A DNA stretch of 23,937 nucleotides from Candidatus Moranbacteria bacterium RIFCSPLOWO2_12_FULL_48_12 (GCA_001784735.1 MFSB01000037.1:1-23937), one strand, 5' to 3'. Positions 13,842-21,975 are shown, counted from the first letter of the stretch. Numbers and translations: made by a program. Notes: generated by a model not told the origin, from the sequence alone.

Positions 13842-14501
13842 ATGCCAAATTTCCACCCCTTCCAAAGCCTTGCCTATGCTATTTCTGCTCGCAACCGCAA
13901 GAAAAAATATGCGGAGTTTCTTTCTCTCGTTCAACCAATGGAAAAAGACACTCTTCTTGACGTGGGTGTGAATACTGAAGAATACTCGCCGACCGACAAC
14001 TTCCTCGAAAAACACTACCCCTATCCGGAAAAAATTACGGCTGCCGGTATGGGAGATTTACAGAATTTCCGTACGCGCTATCCGAGCATCCGCAGTAGAG
14101 AAGCTGACGGCCGTGCGCTCCCCTTCGCAGATAATGCTTTTGACATCGCTTATTCCAATGCCGTCATCGAACATGTCGGCAGTACCGATGAACAGCTCCG
14201 ATTTCTCTCTGAGCTCTATCGTGTCGGCCGCCGCGGCTATCTGACGACTCCCAACCGATTTTTCCCCATTGAAATCCACACACGCATTCCCTTGCTTCAC
14301 CTTGTCCTTTCAAAAAAAAAATTCGATGCATTTCTCTCACATATAGGTAAAACCTGGGCGACTGGCGACTATATGCGCCTCTTGTCCGAGAGAGAGCTCC
14401 GCACCCTCCTCAAGAAAGCTGGCATCGCCGATTATACTCTTGTGAAAAATCGTTTCTTAGGATTTCCTATGACTTTTACTATCGTATGGAAAAAAGCTTA
14501 A
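13842..14501 (+). CDS. Class I SAM-dependent methyltransferase (type 11)
   Basis: 219 residues from the first ATG at 13842; an upstream TTG at 13827 is less likely. TLLDVGVN (37-44) occupies motif I, though without the full GxGxG glycines. ADGRALPFADNAFDIAYSNAVIEHVG (88-113) is the classic type-11 motif II/post-II region, and YLTTPNRFFPIEIHT (133-147) resembles methyltransferases in polysaccharide gene sets. The gene overlaps the following O-antigen polymerase gene by 16 bases, so they are co-translated. A methylated sugar or a chain-end methyl group is a reasonable but unproven product. Confidence 0.85.
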   Translation: MPNFHPFQSLAYAISARNRKKKYAEFLSLVQPMEKDTLLDVGVNTEEYSPTDNFLEKHYPYPEKITAAGMGDLQNFRTRYPSIRSREADGRALPFADNAFDIAYSNAVIEHVGSTDEQLRFLSELYRVGRRGYLTTPNRFFPIEIHTRIPLLHLVLSKKKFDAFLSHIGKTWATGDYMRLLSERELRTLLKKAGIADYTLVKNRFLGFPMTFTIVWKKA

Positions 14502-15859
14502 ATACAAATTTTTTTAGAAAGCCCCTCGTGTGGATTTTTATTGTGGGAATGTCGGCTTTCGGCATTACCTTTTCTACCATATTTCATTTTTCTTTCTTTC
14601 TTCCGGCGGCATCCATAATCATCGTACTCAGCTGCGTACTCCTCATCCGCGAGCCGCTGCTTCTCCTCTCACTGCTTATCGTTGTCCGTATGTCCCTCGA
14701 CTACTCCGCCCAATATTTCACTTTTACTTTCTTCGATATTCCTCTTTCGCTCTCCCAATTGCTGGGTATCGGCATCGCCCTGCTCGGCGCCATCACCCTC
14801 TTTCTCAAACGTGAAAAATTGCTCCGTTTCCCTCTCGCCATACCTTTTCTCATCATTTTTCTCTGGGGCAGCGCTACATTGGCTGCCTCCCTCTCTCCGC
14901 GCGCTACCCTCCAAGAACTCCTGCGCTTTTTCGATATTTTCGCCCTCAGCTTTTTCGCTTACGCTACCATAGAAAAAACGGATGATTTCAGAAAATTACT
15001 AGTGGCTTTTTTCGCCTCCAGTGTCATCCCTATCCTCTTCGCGCTCTATCAATTCACTTTTTCCATCGGATTCCAAGATGAGGCGGTTTCCATTCCCCGT
15101 ATTTTCGGTACCTTCAGCCATCCCAATGTTTTCAGTCTCTATCTTTTCACTCTCATTGTTTTCGCGCTTCTTCATTTTTTCATTTTTTCAGAGTCGCATT
15201 ACAAACGGATCTTCACGTTCCTCGTGCTGGGCATTCTCACCCTGACGCTTCTCCTCACCTTTGCTCGCGTCGCCTGGGTCACCCTCTTCGTGTTTGCGCT
15301 GTTTCTCGCTCTTTTCCGCTACCGCATGCTGCTCTTCCCGCTGATATTCTTTCCGCTCATTCTCTTCGTCTTTTCGCAGACATTTCAGGATCGCGTCCTG
15401 GAAAGTTTTCATCCTGGGCCAGACAGTTCCATTCTCTGGCGCCAGAACCTCTGGCATGACGTAACGACTAAATCCATCCAAGATGGCAATTATTGGTTCG
15501 GTTCCGGTATGGACACTTTCCCCATAATGTCAGAAAGTCTGCGCGGCATCTATCTCGGTTCCAACGATCCGCACAATGATTTCGTCAAATTCTTCGTCGA
15601 GGGCGGAGTCGTCGGCGTCGTGATCTATGTTCTCTACCTCACAAGCATATTATTCATTCTCATCAAAAACTATTTGCGAAGCCATCCGAAAAGCGCCCTT
15701 CAGCTTTCTTTCGGTATGCTGATTCTTTTCTTCATCGCCCTTATGCTGGCCAGTCTTACTGACAATGTCTTCAAAAATACCCCCGTCCAGTGGCTCTTCT
15801 TCATCGCTTTAGGCGGACTCTTGGCTCTTGTAGAAAAAAGAAAATCGTCTCTTCAGTAA
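14486..15859 (+). CDS. O-antigen ligase/polymerase family (Wzy_C) membrane protein
   Basis: 457 residues with about ten to twelve membrane helices across the whole length. The Wzy/WaaL family features are FGTFSHPNVFSLYLF (about 209-223) and, in the large extracytoplasmic loop, DPHNDFVKFFVEGGVVGVVIY (about 361-381), which carries the HN motif common to these proteins. They join or transfer lipid-linked glycan units at the outer face of the membrane. The start overlaps the methyltransferase gene. Together with Wzz-like proteins and GT4 enzymes here, it indicates a Wzy-dependent surface-polysaccharide route. Ligase and polymerase roles cannot be told apart from sequence. Confidence 0.9.
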   Translation: MEKSLNTNFFRKPLVWIFIVGMSAFGITFSTIFHFSFFLPAASIIIVLSCVLLIREPLLLLSLLIVVRMSLDYSAQYFTFTFFDIPLSLSQLLGIGIALLGAITLFLKREKLLRFPLAIPFLIIFLWGSATLAASLSPRATLQELLRFFDIFALSFFAYATIEKTDDFRKLLVAFFASSVIPILFALYQFTFSIGFQDEAVSIPRIFGTFSHPNVFSLYLFTLIVFALLHFFIFSESHYKRIFTFLVLGILTLTLLLTFARVAWVTLFVFALFLALFRYRMLLFPLIFFPLILFVFSQTFQDRVLESFHPGPDSSILWRQNLWHDVTTKSIQDGNYWFGSGMDTFPIMSESLRGIYLGSNDPHNDFVKFFVEGGVVGVVIYVLYLTSILFILIKNYLRSHPKSALQLSFGMLILFFIALMLASLTDNVFKNTPVQWLFFIALGGLLALVEKRKSSLQ

Positions 15860-15868
15860 AAATTGAGA

Positions 15869-15911
15869 TAAAAAAACAGGAGGCCCATAGCAACGTGTGC
15901 TGGTACCTCCC
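15869..15911 (-). terminator. Terminator of the 212-residue secreted-protein gene
   Basis: On the minus strand GGAGG (15910-15906) pairs with CCTCC (15883-15879), with an inner CCAGCA/TGC-TATGG arm, followed by TGTTTTTTTAT. It lies about 30 bases after the stop codon at 15941. Confidence 0.75.
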
Positions 15912-15940
15912 TTGCCCCCGCCGGTGTTGCCGGTGGAGTT

Positions 15941-16579
15941 TTACTGCTGTTTCGCGAGTGCGGTCCGGGTCGCGGCGCCCATGGTAACGATCTTGTTACC
16001 CTCGAAGCACCACGCTGTCGCTGGCTTGCCACCCACGTGAACGTGGTATGGCAGAGTCTTGTCATTGCCGTTGGGGCCCCAGGCGCGCTTGCCGTCAGGA
16101 AAGGCCACAACCCAGTTGACCACGCGGCATTTCTGGTCTGCCGGGCGATTGAAGGCGAGTGTCGCGGCGCCGCCCTTGATATCACCGCTGGCCTTCGCTT
16201 TGGCGAGGTCGATTCTTCCGATGTCAGAGCCGACGCCAGCCCACTCGGTGCCGAGACCCATGGCGTAAAGCTTGCTGCCCGCCGGAAGGTCTTTCAAAAT
16301 CCACACCGACGTTTTCGTATCGTAGGTGTCAGGCTGTTTGACAGCGGCCGCGATACCGGGATCGACTTTGAAAATGGCGACGACGCGATTAACGGTAACC
16401 TGATATCCCCCGTCTTTCACCTGCGTGAAGGCGAGTTGTACCGGGCCGTCGCCGCCCGTGATAGTTGCTCCTGTGCCATCGTAGCCGGTGACGCCAGCAA
16501 GCGGTGATGCAGCATAAACGGGGCCGAATCCTATGAATCCCATCGCAAGAGCGATGGTTACTGCCTTCAGATTTTTCAT
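15941..16579 (-). CDS. Secreted protein of unknown function, 212 residues
   Basis: A clear signal peptide (MKNLKAVTIALAMGFIGFGPVYA, about residues 1-23) is followed by a globular, mostly beta-predicted domain with two cysteines (in QKCRVV and AWCFEG). The ATG follows AAGGAG at a good distance. It has its own promoter (16666-16694) and terminator, so it is monocistronic. A high share of GC-ending codons sets it apart from the AT-richer sugar genes nearby. I recognise no family. It is one of several exported proteins with strong ribosome sites in this stretch. Confidence 0.75.
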   Translation of the reverse strand: MKNLKAVTIALAMGFIGFGPVYAASPLAGVTGYDGTGATITGGDGPVQLAFTQVKDGGYQVTVNRVVAIFKVDPGIAAAVKQPDTYDTKTSVWILKDLPAGSKLYAMGLGTEWAGVGSDIGRIDLAKAKASGDIKGGAATLAFNRPADQKCRVVNWVVAFPDGKRAWGPNGNDKTLPYHVHVGGKPATAWCFEGNKIVTMGAATRTALAKQQ

Positions 16580-16665
16580 GAACTGACTCCTTGAGTAGGA
16601 AATGTCCTTACGGACGGGCTTTGCCTGGGAGAACTACAGTAATCGCAGTTTTACCAGAACGCTGT

Positions 16666-16694
16666 ATCGTACATTAAAAACCAATTTCTGTCAA
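16666..16694 (-). promoter_or_regulatory. Promoter of the 212-residue secreted-protein gene
   Basis: TTGACA (16694-16689), a 17-bp spacer and TACGAT (16671-16666) on the minus strand. The leader is about 80 bases and has a small GTCC/GGAC hairpin and an AAGGAG ribosome site. Confidence 0.75.
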
Positions 16695-16746
16695 TACCGT
16701 GAGAAATCCCTTTATAAAGCCTAAAAAACATATCATAAAAGTCAAA

Positions 16747-16775
16747 GGCGGGTTACTACATCGTAGTTCCCCGCC
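16747..16775 (-). terminator. Terminator of the LysM/barrel-like gene
   Basis: GGCGGG (16747-16752) pairs with CCCGCC (16770-16775) and an inner ACTAC/GTAGT arm completes a long hairpin. On the minus strand it is followed by TTTGACTTTTAT. It lies about 170 bases after the stop codon at 16945. Between them lie three further hairpins. Confidence 0.65.
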
Positions 16776-16840
16776 TTCGTGTTGTATTGCTTTGCTTAAT
16801 AGGTGTCTTATCCATCTTCTTCCTTCATCGCTTTTCGCCT

Positions 16841-16913
16841 GCAGATCAATGTCTGCACTTTTTATTGGACATGAGAGTCAAATCTCATGCTGAGCAATCC
16901 TTGGGATTACTCA
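16841..16913. repeat. Series of three hairpins in the 3' region of the LysM/barrel-like gene
   Basis: GCAGA/TCTGC (16841-16856), CATGAGA/TCTCATG (16870-16889) and TGAGCAATCC/GGATTACTCA (16891-16913, one mismatch). None has a T-run. They may stabilise the 3' end of the mRNA or form part of a small RNA. No open frame of note is present. The rest of 16580-16944 holds the promoter and terminator listed separately. Confidence 0.45.
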
Positions 16914-16944
16914 CTTATAGCTCAAGAAAATTCGGTTCAACCTA

Positions 16945-18594
16945 TTAATCGACCGCTACGCCTTGGGCTTCGAGGCTCTTCACCATCTCCGCCCAGCGTT
17001 TGCGCTCGATACTCAACTTACTATCCCGACCGAGGTCATAGGTCACGGCGCCGCCAAATACTGCCCGGCCTTCCGTCACATGTGCCCCGACTCCGACGCC
17101 CCAGATCTTGTCGACCGTACGGACGCCGATGGGATACGCGTGCCAACTCCACGGGGTAGGAATAGCTCGATCTGCACCGAGCTCAACGAATGGCTGCAAT
17201 TTCTTGCCCCATTCGCTGTCGCCGCCGAAAACGGTGTCGAGATCCTTGGCCCAGTAAAGCTTGCCACCGACACTGATGATTCCGCTCAAATTCTGAAGCG
17301 GAGTAGTATCGGTAATAGGCACTCCTTGGTAGCTATGCTCGGCCTTGATATTCGAGGCTCGGCAAAGCTGGAGATAGAGCAGGTACTCAGGATTCCACTT
17401 TTCTCCGGCTCTTTCCCGACGGGCATCCGTAACATCGAACGCTCCGCAGAAGAGGGAAGCCGTGCGGCTCATTTGATAGCCGCTCGAATTATGACCCCTC
17501 TCCCAGCTCTTGCCCCAGGCCGGAAACTTTATCCCGAAGTCTACACCGCCAGGCGTCGACAATTTGTTGGCTAGACCGATTGCTCCGCGGGCTCCGTTGT
17601 AGCTGAAGTCCTCGGTTTTGCCCAACCAGCCGCTGCCAAAAGCGCCTACGCCGGTAGCCAACCTGCCGTGCTTCGTCTCCGTAAGCATCGGATAGTAAGC
17701 CCCGATGCCACCGGCAAAACCCACCGGACTGGTATCGCCACCTGCATAGAGAGCGGCGTCATAGTCGGATCCCCGAACCTTCACTTTCGGTTCGGGCTGG
17801 TCGGGTATCGGTACGAGGCTCGGCGTAGGCGGTTCCACTTTAGGTGGTTCGACGATTTCTGACGGTTCCGCGGGCTGGCTCGGTTCGGGCGGTGGAATTT
17901 CTTCCACGGGCGGTGTCACCGGCGGCGGTATGACTACCGGCACCGGAACACGTGGTGTGACTTCCGTTAGGTTGTCGCACTTCTCCAAAATAACGACATT
18001 TCTGCCGCTCTGGAGTTGGCACACGAGACCAAATTCCGGCTGTTTCCAGACGGCTGTCAGGTTTTCGAGCACCCGCGCTTTGCCATAAGCCATCCAAGGA
18101 AACTTCGTACCGCGAGGGAATTCCTCACGAACGCATTTCCCCTGGTCGCGGAGAGAGAGATATTCGTCGATTTCAACCGACGCGTAGCCCCGCCCCTCAA
18201 GGATCTTGCGATCTTTTTCGGTAGTACGGTGCGGACCGTACGGATCAACATTCAACCGTGCAATCGGAAGCGACCCATCTGCCAACCGTTGCACCGGCTT
18301 GCGAACGACTATCTTAGCTTCGACACCATCCGGAAGACTGAGCTCCTGCCTAATCCGGATAATGTTGCAATTTTTGAGCTGATTTAGCTCGCAAACTGCC
18401 CGCGCTTTCTTTCCGAAGACCAAACCGAGCGTATCGCCCGACTTGACCACATACTTCGCTACGTATGGTTTGGTCGGTTTACTGACGTTTGGCGGTGCCG
18501 CCAGTGATTTTTCATCCCGGTGCAAGAACCACCAACTTCCTGCTATGACTAGGCTCACCAGCAAGATGAGCGACAAAACAGTTCTGCTTTTCAT
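16945..18594 (-). CDS. Exported LysM protein with proline-rich linker and glycine-rich, barrel-like C-terminal domain
   Basis: 549 residues from ATG 18594, which follows GAAGGAGG; the frame stays open upstream to 18693 but without a ribosome site. Order: signal/anchor segment (about 6-24), LysM module (about 47-90, YVVKSGDTL...LSLPDG) with a Cys68-Cys76 pair, a middle domain, a Pro/Glu-rich linker (about 213-272), then about 275 residues of Gly/aromatic alternating sequence (GFAGGIGAYYPML, IWGVGVGAHVTEG, AVFGGAVTYDLG) that resembles beta-barrel strands. LysM modules bind peptidoglycan or related GlcNAc glycans. Its start codon overlaps the stop of a 38-codon ORF (ATGA), so it is translationally coupled. 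The barrel idea is inference from sequence pattern. Confidence 0.8.
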   Translation of the reverse strand: MKSRTVLSLILLVSLVIAGSWWFLHRDEKSLAAPPNVSKPTKPYVAKYVVKSGDTLGLVFGKKARAVCELNQLKNCNIIRIRQELSLPDGVEAKIVVRKPVQRLADGSLPIARLNVDPYGPHRTTEKDRKILEGRGYASVEIDEYLSLRDQGKCVREEFPRGTKFPWMAYGKARVLENLTAVWKQPEFGLVCQLQSGRNVVILEKCDNLTEVTPRVPVPVVIPPPVTPPVEEIPPPEPSQPAEPSEIVEPPKVEPPTPSLVPIPDQPEPKVKVRGSDYDAALYAGGDTSPVGFAGGIGAYYPMLTETKHGRLATGVGAFGSGWLGKTEDFSYNGARGAIGLANKLSTPGGVDFGIKFPAWGKSWERGHNSSGYQMSRTASLFCGAFDVTDARRERAGEKWNPEYLLYLQLCRASNIKAEHSYQGVPITDTTPLQNLSGIISVGGKLYWAKDLDTVFGGDSEWGKKLQPFVELGADRAIPTPWSWHAYPIGVRTVDKIWGVGVGAHVTEGRAVFGGAVTYDLGRDSKLSIERKRWAEMVKSLEAQGVAVD

Positions 18595-18707
18595 GACGGC
18601 CTCCTTCGCAGTTGAATTCGTTGAAATTTGAAATTCAAGAACCAAGGTGGGCCGCAAGTGAAGCAACCCAAGCCTTGGCTTACGCCTAAACACTTGAGCT
18701 GCTTCAT
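18591..18707 (-). CDS. Small cysteine-containing ORF (38 residues) coupled to the LysM gene
   Basis: The frame starts at ATG 18707, 6 bases after AAAGGAG, and ends with a TGA that overlaps the ATG of the LysM gene (ATGA). An ATG six bases earlier touches the ribosome site and is less likely. The peptide starts MKQLKCLGVSQGLGCFTCG and ends in a basic RIQLRRRPS tail that also encodes the ribosome site of the next gene. It has three cysteines and no signal peptide. It lies 18 bases after the lipoprotein gene. It may be a coupling leader peptide with no other role, or a real small protein; homologues would decide. Confidence 0.5.
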   Translation of the reverse strand: MKQLKCLGVSQGLGCFTCGPPWFLNFKFQRIQLRRRPS

Positions 18708-18725
18708 AGCCATCTCCTTTCCTTT

Positions 18726-19823
18726 TTACTTTCTCATGGTGTGGCGTTGTTCCAAAGCGCGCTCGAGCGCTTCATACCGTTCCCAGAATTCGCGAACGGT
18801 GGGAGCAAGCTCTTCTCCGATTTCCCAGCCGGATTTCTTTCCGCTGAACGCGAGGACAAATTCTGGCGGATCATTTTTCACGCCCAGTTGTTTTTCGAGC
18901 GCGTCGAGTGCCGTACGATACCGCACCAAACGATTGCGGAGAGCTTCTCCGGCTTCATACGCCGAATAGGCACGTTCGCCAAACGGTCCAAAGTGAACCT
19001 GATTCAGCGTTGCCACGATTTTGCCGCCAAAGAAACTGGCAAGCGTCGGCAAGCCAAATGGCAAGACGATAATTTGATGGCCACGCTCCGCACTGCGCTC
19101 TTCATCAGTCACCTGCCGGAGACTGCCTGTGAATTTTGGATTCCAGGCTGTTTCAGCAAGCGCGTAGGTATTGCCATCACCAGGAAATGAAGTCCGCGGA
19201 AAATCTTGGCGGATTCGGTCGGTAATTTCCGGATACGCCCAGGCGTCAGCAAGACGCTCGAGTTTGGACTGAAAATTACGGATGAACTCCGCATCGATCC
19301 CCTTGAGACAATCGACTCCTATCGGTAGCGGCAGGCCTATCCCTTGTGCGGTGAAAATCTTGGTCATGGCACCGGAAAGCAAATACAGATGCCCGGCAGC
19401 CACTTCGCTTTTCCGCAGATCAGGAATAACGGCGGTGAGGTAGCGCGAACGCAACGGGTTCTTGGAAACGGCGGAATACATCCGCTGTCCACCCGTCGCG
19501 TTGACAAACAATACCGGCCATGTCCAGCGCGGATAATGATCATACTCCCGCTGTGTGGAATCTTCGCTCTCGACAAACATACCGAGAGCGTCGCCGATCA
19601 GCTCCGGAGCCATCTCGAACTGAGCGATGGTTCCAGACGTAATTGGTTTCCGTGTATCAAGCCCTTGCAAGGCTTGTGACTTCCAGTGTTGAGGAACTTC
19701 ACAGACTTTTTCCCCCGTGATTTTTTGCGGTGGGAGATCAGTCCCCATCGCCATTTGGGGATGAGGCGCCGCGCATCCGTAAAGGAACGTGACAGTAAAT
19801 AATAGAATTGGTAATCTGAACAT
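18726..19823 (-). CDS. Putative lipoprotein of unknown function, 365 residues
   Basis: The start is ATG 19823, after GGAGG at a 6-base distance and just past a promoter (TTGACA 19871-19866, TTGTAT 19847-19842), so the longer in-frame extension is excluded. The N-terminus MFRLPILLFTVTFLYGCAAP has a hydrophobic stretch and a lipobox-like LYGC with Cys17. The mature part has no motif I recognise and ends in a charged, probably helical stretch (about 300-365). It is the first gene of an operon with the 38-codon ORF and the LysM protein, which suggests that the products work together at the cell wall. Confidence 0.75.
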   Translation of the reverse strand: MFRLPILLFTVTFLYGCAAPHPQMAMGTDLPPQKITGEKVCEVPQHWKSQALQGLDTRKPITSGTIAQFEMAPELIGDALGMFVESEDSTQREYDHYPRWTWPVLFVNATGGQRMYSAVSKNPLRSRYLTAVIPDLRKSEVAAGHLYLLSGAMTKIFTAQGIGLPLPIGVDCLKGIDAEFIRNFQSKLERLADAWAYPEITDRIRQDFPRTSFPGDGNTYALAETAWNPKFTGSLRQVTDEERSAERGHQIIVLPFGLPTLASFFGGKIVATLNQVHFGPFGERAYSAYEAGEALRNRLVRYRTALDALEKQLGVKNDPPEFVLAFSGKKSGWEIGEELAPTVREFWERYEALERALEQRHTMRK

Positions 19824-19841
19824 TTTGAACCTCCATGTTGG

Positions 19842-19871
19842 ATACAAGTAGATTGAATTGCAAATTGTCAA
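19842..19871 (-). promoter_or_regulatory. Promoter of the lipoprotein-LysM operon
   Basis: TTGACA (19871-19866), an 18-bp spacer and TTGTAT (19847-19842) on the minus strand. The predicted start near 19835 leaves a leader of about 12 bases, just enough for the GGAGG ribosome site. Confidence 0.6.
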
Positions 19872-19974
19872 AGGGCAAGCATTTTCTCTTAACCCTCCTG
19901 GGAAGAAAGGAACGCCCTGCGATCACGCAAGTGCCCCTCTCTTCTCAGGAGATTTCCTAAGATGGATTCTTTTG

Positions 19975-20640
19975 TTATACGAGCAGGTTATCGAAAGGTA
20001 TCACTTTTGCTGCTTCTTTATTTTTCAAGAAATTCTCGTTTCTCACGATCAGCCAAACGCCCGTCAAAAAAAGACCGGCAAAGAATCCGCCCAGAACCAC
20101 TTTGAATATCTCGCTCGTGGTCGGGTTACGCTCCAGTATCGGACCAGACAAGATACGGATGTCTACGCTTTTCTCATCCCCTCCGCGAAACAATGAATTT
20201 TGCTGTGTCAATACGAGGGTGATGCCATCCATGATGCGAGCGGCGTCGCGTTCACGATCGCTTTTCACCGTGACGCTTATGATTCCCAATTCAAGATTAT
20301 TTTTCACAAACACCGTTTGACTCCACGTCTTGAGACGATCTTTTTTATCAAAGGGGAGGAACTCGGTATTCACTTTTCCGGTTTCCACGACGGCATTGAT
20401 GAAGCGCTCGCTAAATATCGCTTCGCTCAGCACCTTGCCCAAATATTCGGACGATTTGAATTGCGTATAGAAATCCTGTGTCTGCCCATTGGTCTGCACG
20501 ACAAGAAAATCCATACTGGATTGGTATGGCTTCTCAAAGAATATCAGCCCGACGAAACTGATAGCGGCAAGGAAAAGCCCCAGAACCAGCATACTCCCGA
20601 ATTTAGCCCTCAATAACGCAAATAGTTGTCGGCTATTCAT
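19975..20640 (-). CDS. Wzz-like chain-length determinant family protein, 221 residues
   Basis: Two membrane segments (about 16-35 and 179-199) flank an extracytoplasmic domain, the usual Wzz/polysaccharide co-polymerase topology. RILSGPILERNPTTSEIFKVVLGG (162-185) matches the proline-containing approach to the second membrane helix seen in the family. The protein is shorter than the Wzz-like protein at 5799-7037 and lacks its long tail. It has its own promoter (20690-20718) and no Shine-Dalgarno sequence. It would set glycan chain length, probably with the Wzy-type protein at 14486-15859. Confidence 0.75.
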   Translation of the reverse strand: MNSRQLFALLRAKFGSMLVLGLFLAAISFVGLIFFEKPYQSSMDFLVVQTNGQTQDFYTQFKSSEYLGKVLSEAIFSERFINAVVETGKVNTEFLPFDKKDRLKTWSQTVFVKNNLELGIISVTVKSDRERDAARIMDGITLVLTQQNSLFRGGDEKSVDIRILSGPILERNPTTSEIFKVVLGGFFAGLFLTGVWLIVRNENFLKNKEAAKVIPFDNLLV

Positions 20641-20689
20641 AAATAAATACTATAGTTTTTATAGACTCATTGGAAACTCGAAACATACC

Positions 20690-20718
20690 ACTGTACCAAA
20701 AAAACGTAAAAATGTCAA
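20690..20718 (-). promoter_or_regulatory. Promoter of the short Wzz-like gene
   Basis: TTGACA (20718-20713), a 17-bp spacer and TACAGT (20695-20690) on the minus strand, giving a leader of about 43 bases. The rest of 20641-20959 holds a small ACTGTA/TACAGT inverted pair near 20752-20769 and the terminator at 20795-20834, with no gene seen. Confidence 0.7.
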
Positions 20719-20794
20719 GCGCAAAGGCGATAGGTTCAACAAGTAAGTGCAACACTGTAAGCTACTACAGTAATCACCCTTAATTATGTCTTAA

Positions 20795-20834
20795 AAAGTT
20801 TTAAGGACGGGTATGCGATGCATAGTCCGTCCTT
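20795..20834 (-). terminator. Terminator of the short LysM gene
   Basis: AAGGACGG (20803-20810) pairs with CCGTCCTT (20827-20834), with an inner TATGC/GCATA arm. On the minus strand TTAAAACTTTTT follows. It lies about 125 bases past the stop codon at 20960. Confidence 0.7.
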
Positions 20835-20959
20835 TGTAGTCAATCTCAGAGCAACTCTCACCTGCCAGGCCACATTCTATGGTTCCCCATGAATGTCTTT
20901 TTATCCACCATTAGATCACAAGTTACCGTTGTCTTCGACTAACTAACTACATGTATTCG

Positions 20960-21673
20960 TTACTGAGGCGTCGCCGTCTTGATGCTGTCGATGCCTTCAT
21001 TGTCGCATTCGGCGACATGGGCGTACTCGACCACGCGGCCGCCCGAAACCAGCTTGTAGATATTGGCGGTTGCAGTCACGCCATCAGGGAAATCAGCAAC
21101 GACGTTTCTCTTCATCATCACCGTCTGGTCATCCTTGAGGAATGTGATGTTCACCATCCGATCACCCTTCTTGTAGGTTTTCTGGTAATCGGGCTTGCCG
21201 AATTTCGAACCCAGTTCGGCAATTTCATTGGGATTCAGGCCGGTAATGGTGCGCGCTTGTTGCCGCACCTCTTCCAAGCTCGACGCGTTTTTGAGTGCCG
21301 CACCGCCCAAGTTTTTCCAGCGATATTCGCCGATTGGCAGCATTTTCGCGCGCGACGTAATACCCTGGGGCAGAAGAAGAACTTGCCTTACCGCCAAGAC
21401 ATCGCAGTCGGGCAGCCTGTTGAAAGCGCACACTTTCTCGCCGGCAATCTTTCCAAACCGACGGCTCAGCGCATCGCCCGGCTTGACCACGTATTTTTCG
21501 AGAACGATCGGTTTCGGAGCAAGCGGAGCAGTAACGACGGGCGCTGGCTTGTTGAAGTTCTTGTAGGAATACCACCCCGCCCCGCCTACGATGGCAAAGA
21601 CGAGAAGAGCCATCCAGACATGCCATCCCGAAAACCAGCTGGTGTTGCTCGGTGTATCATTTCCTATTGCCAT
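20960..21673 (-). CDS. Membrane-anchored LysM protein, 237 residues
   Basis: The start is ATG 21673, preceded by AAGGAGG at 9 bases; the frame is open upstream through the leader but without a better site. A single membrane anchor (about 18-36) is followed by a Pro/Ala-rich linker and a LysM module (about 60-103, KYVVKPGDALSRRFG to LLLPQG) with Cys82 and Cys90. The same KYVVKxGD start and cysteine spacing occur in the LysM protein at 16945-18594, so the two are paralogous in this part. The C-terminal 130 residues are unrecognised. LysM predicts binding to peptidoglycan outside the membrane. Confidence 0.8.
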   Translation of the reverse strand: MAIGNDTPSNTSWFSGWHVWMALLVFAIVGGAGWYSYKNFNKPAPVVTAPLAPKPIVLEKYVVKPGDALSRRFGKIAGEKVCAFNRLPDCDVLAVRQVLLLPQGITSRAKMLPIGEYRWKNLGGAALKNASSLEEVRQQARTITGLNPNEIAELGSKFGKPDYQKTYKKGDRMVNITFLKDDQTVMMKRNVVADFPDGVTATANIYKLVSGGRVVEYAHVAECDNEGIDSIKTATPQ

Positions 21674-21876
21674 GATGCTGCCCTCCTTGTGAAGACGCAT
21701 ATTAAACCCAGAATGAGAGTGAACTACAAAATGCTGCAGCCCAACCTCCCCAGATTTCTTGGATGCTCTGATCAGATTGTTAATGTTCTTAACTTCTCTT
21801 TTCAGACATCTTGGCTCGCCCGAGCAATACGGATGAACCAAGAGGCCTGGAAAACTCTTTTTTTATTTAACCGCAG

Positions 21877-21905
21877 ATGATAGCATTTTTTTAATATTTT
21901 GTCAA
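21877..21905 (-). promoter_or_regulatory. Promoter of the short LysM gene
   Basis: TTGACA (21905-21900), a 17-bp spacer and TATCAT (21882-21877) on the minus strand. The leader, about 195 bases, is the longest here and contains a CTTGG/CCAAG stem around a CTCGGGCGAG arm near 21800-21845. Confidence 0.75.
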
Positions 21906-21924
21906 TAGTGACTGGAAACTACCA

Positions 21925-21948
21925 AAAACCCCTCTTTAGAGGGGTTTT
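21925..21948 (-). terminator. Terminator of rseP
   Basis: AAAACCCCTCT (21925-21935) pairs perfectly with AGAGGGGTTTT (21938-21948). T-rich sequence follows on the minus strand. It lies 27 bases past the rseP stop codon and just before the next promoter. Confidence 0.85.
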
Positions 21949-21975
21949 GAGGGCTTGGTAAAAAACTGCCAAGTT

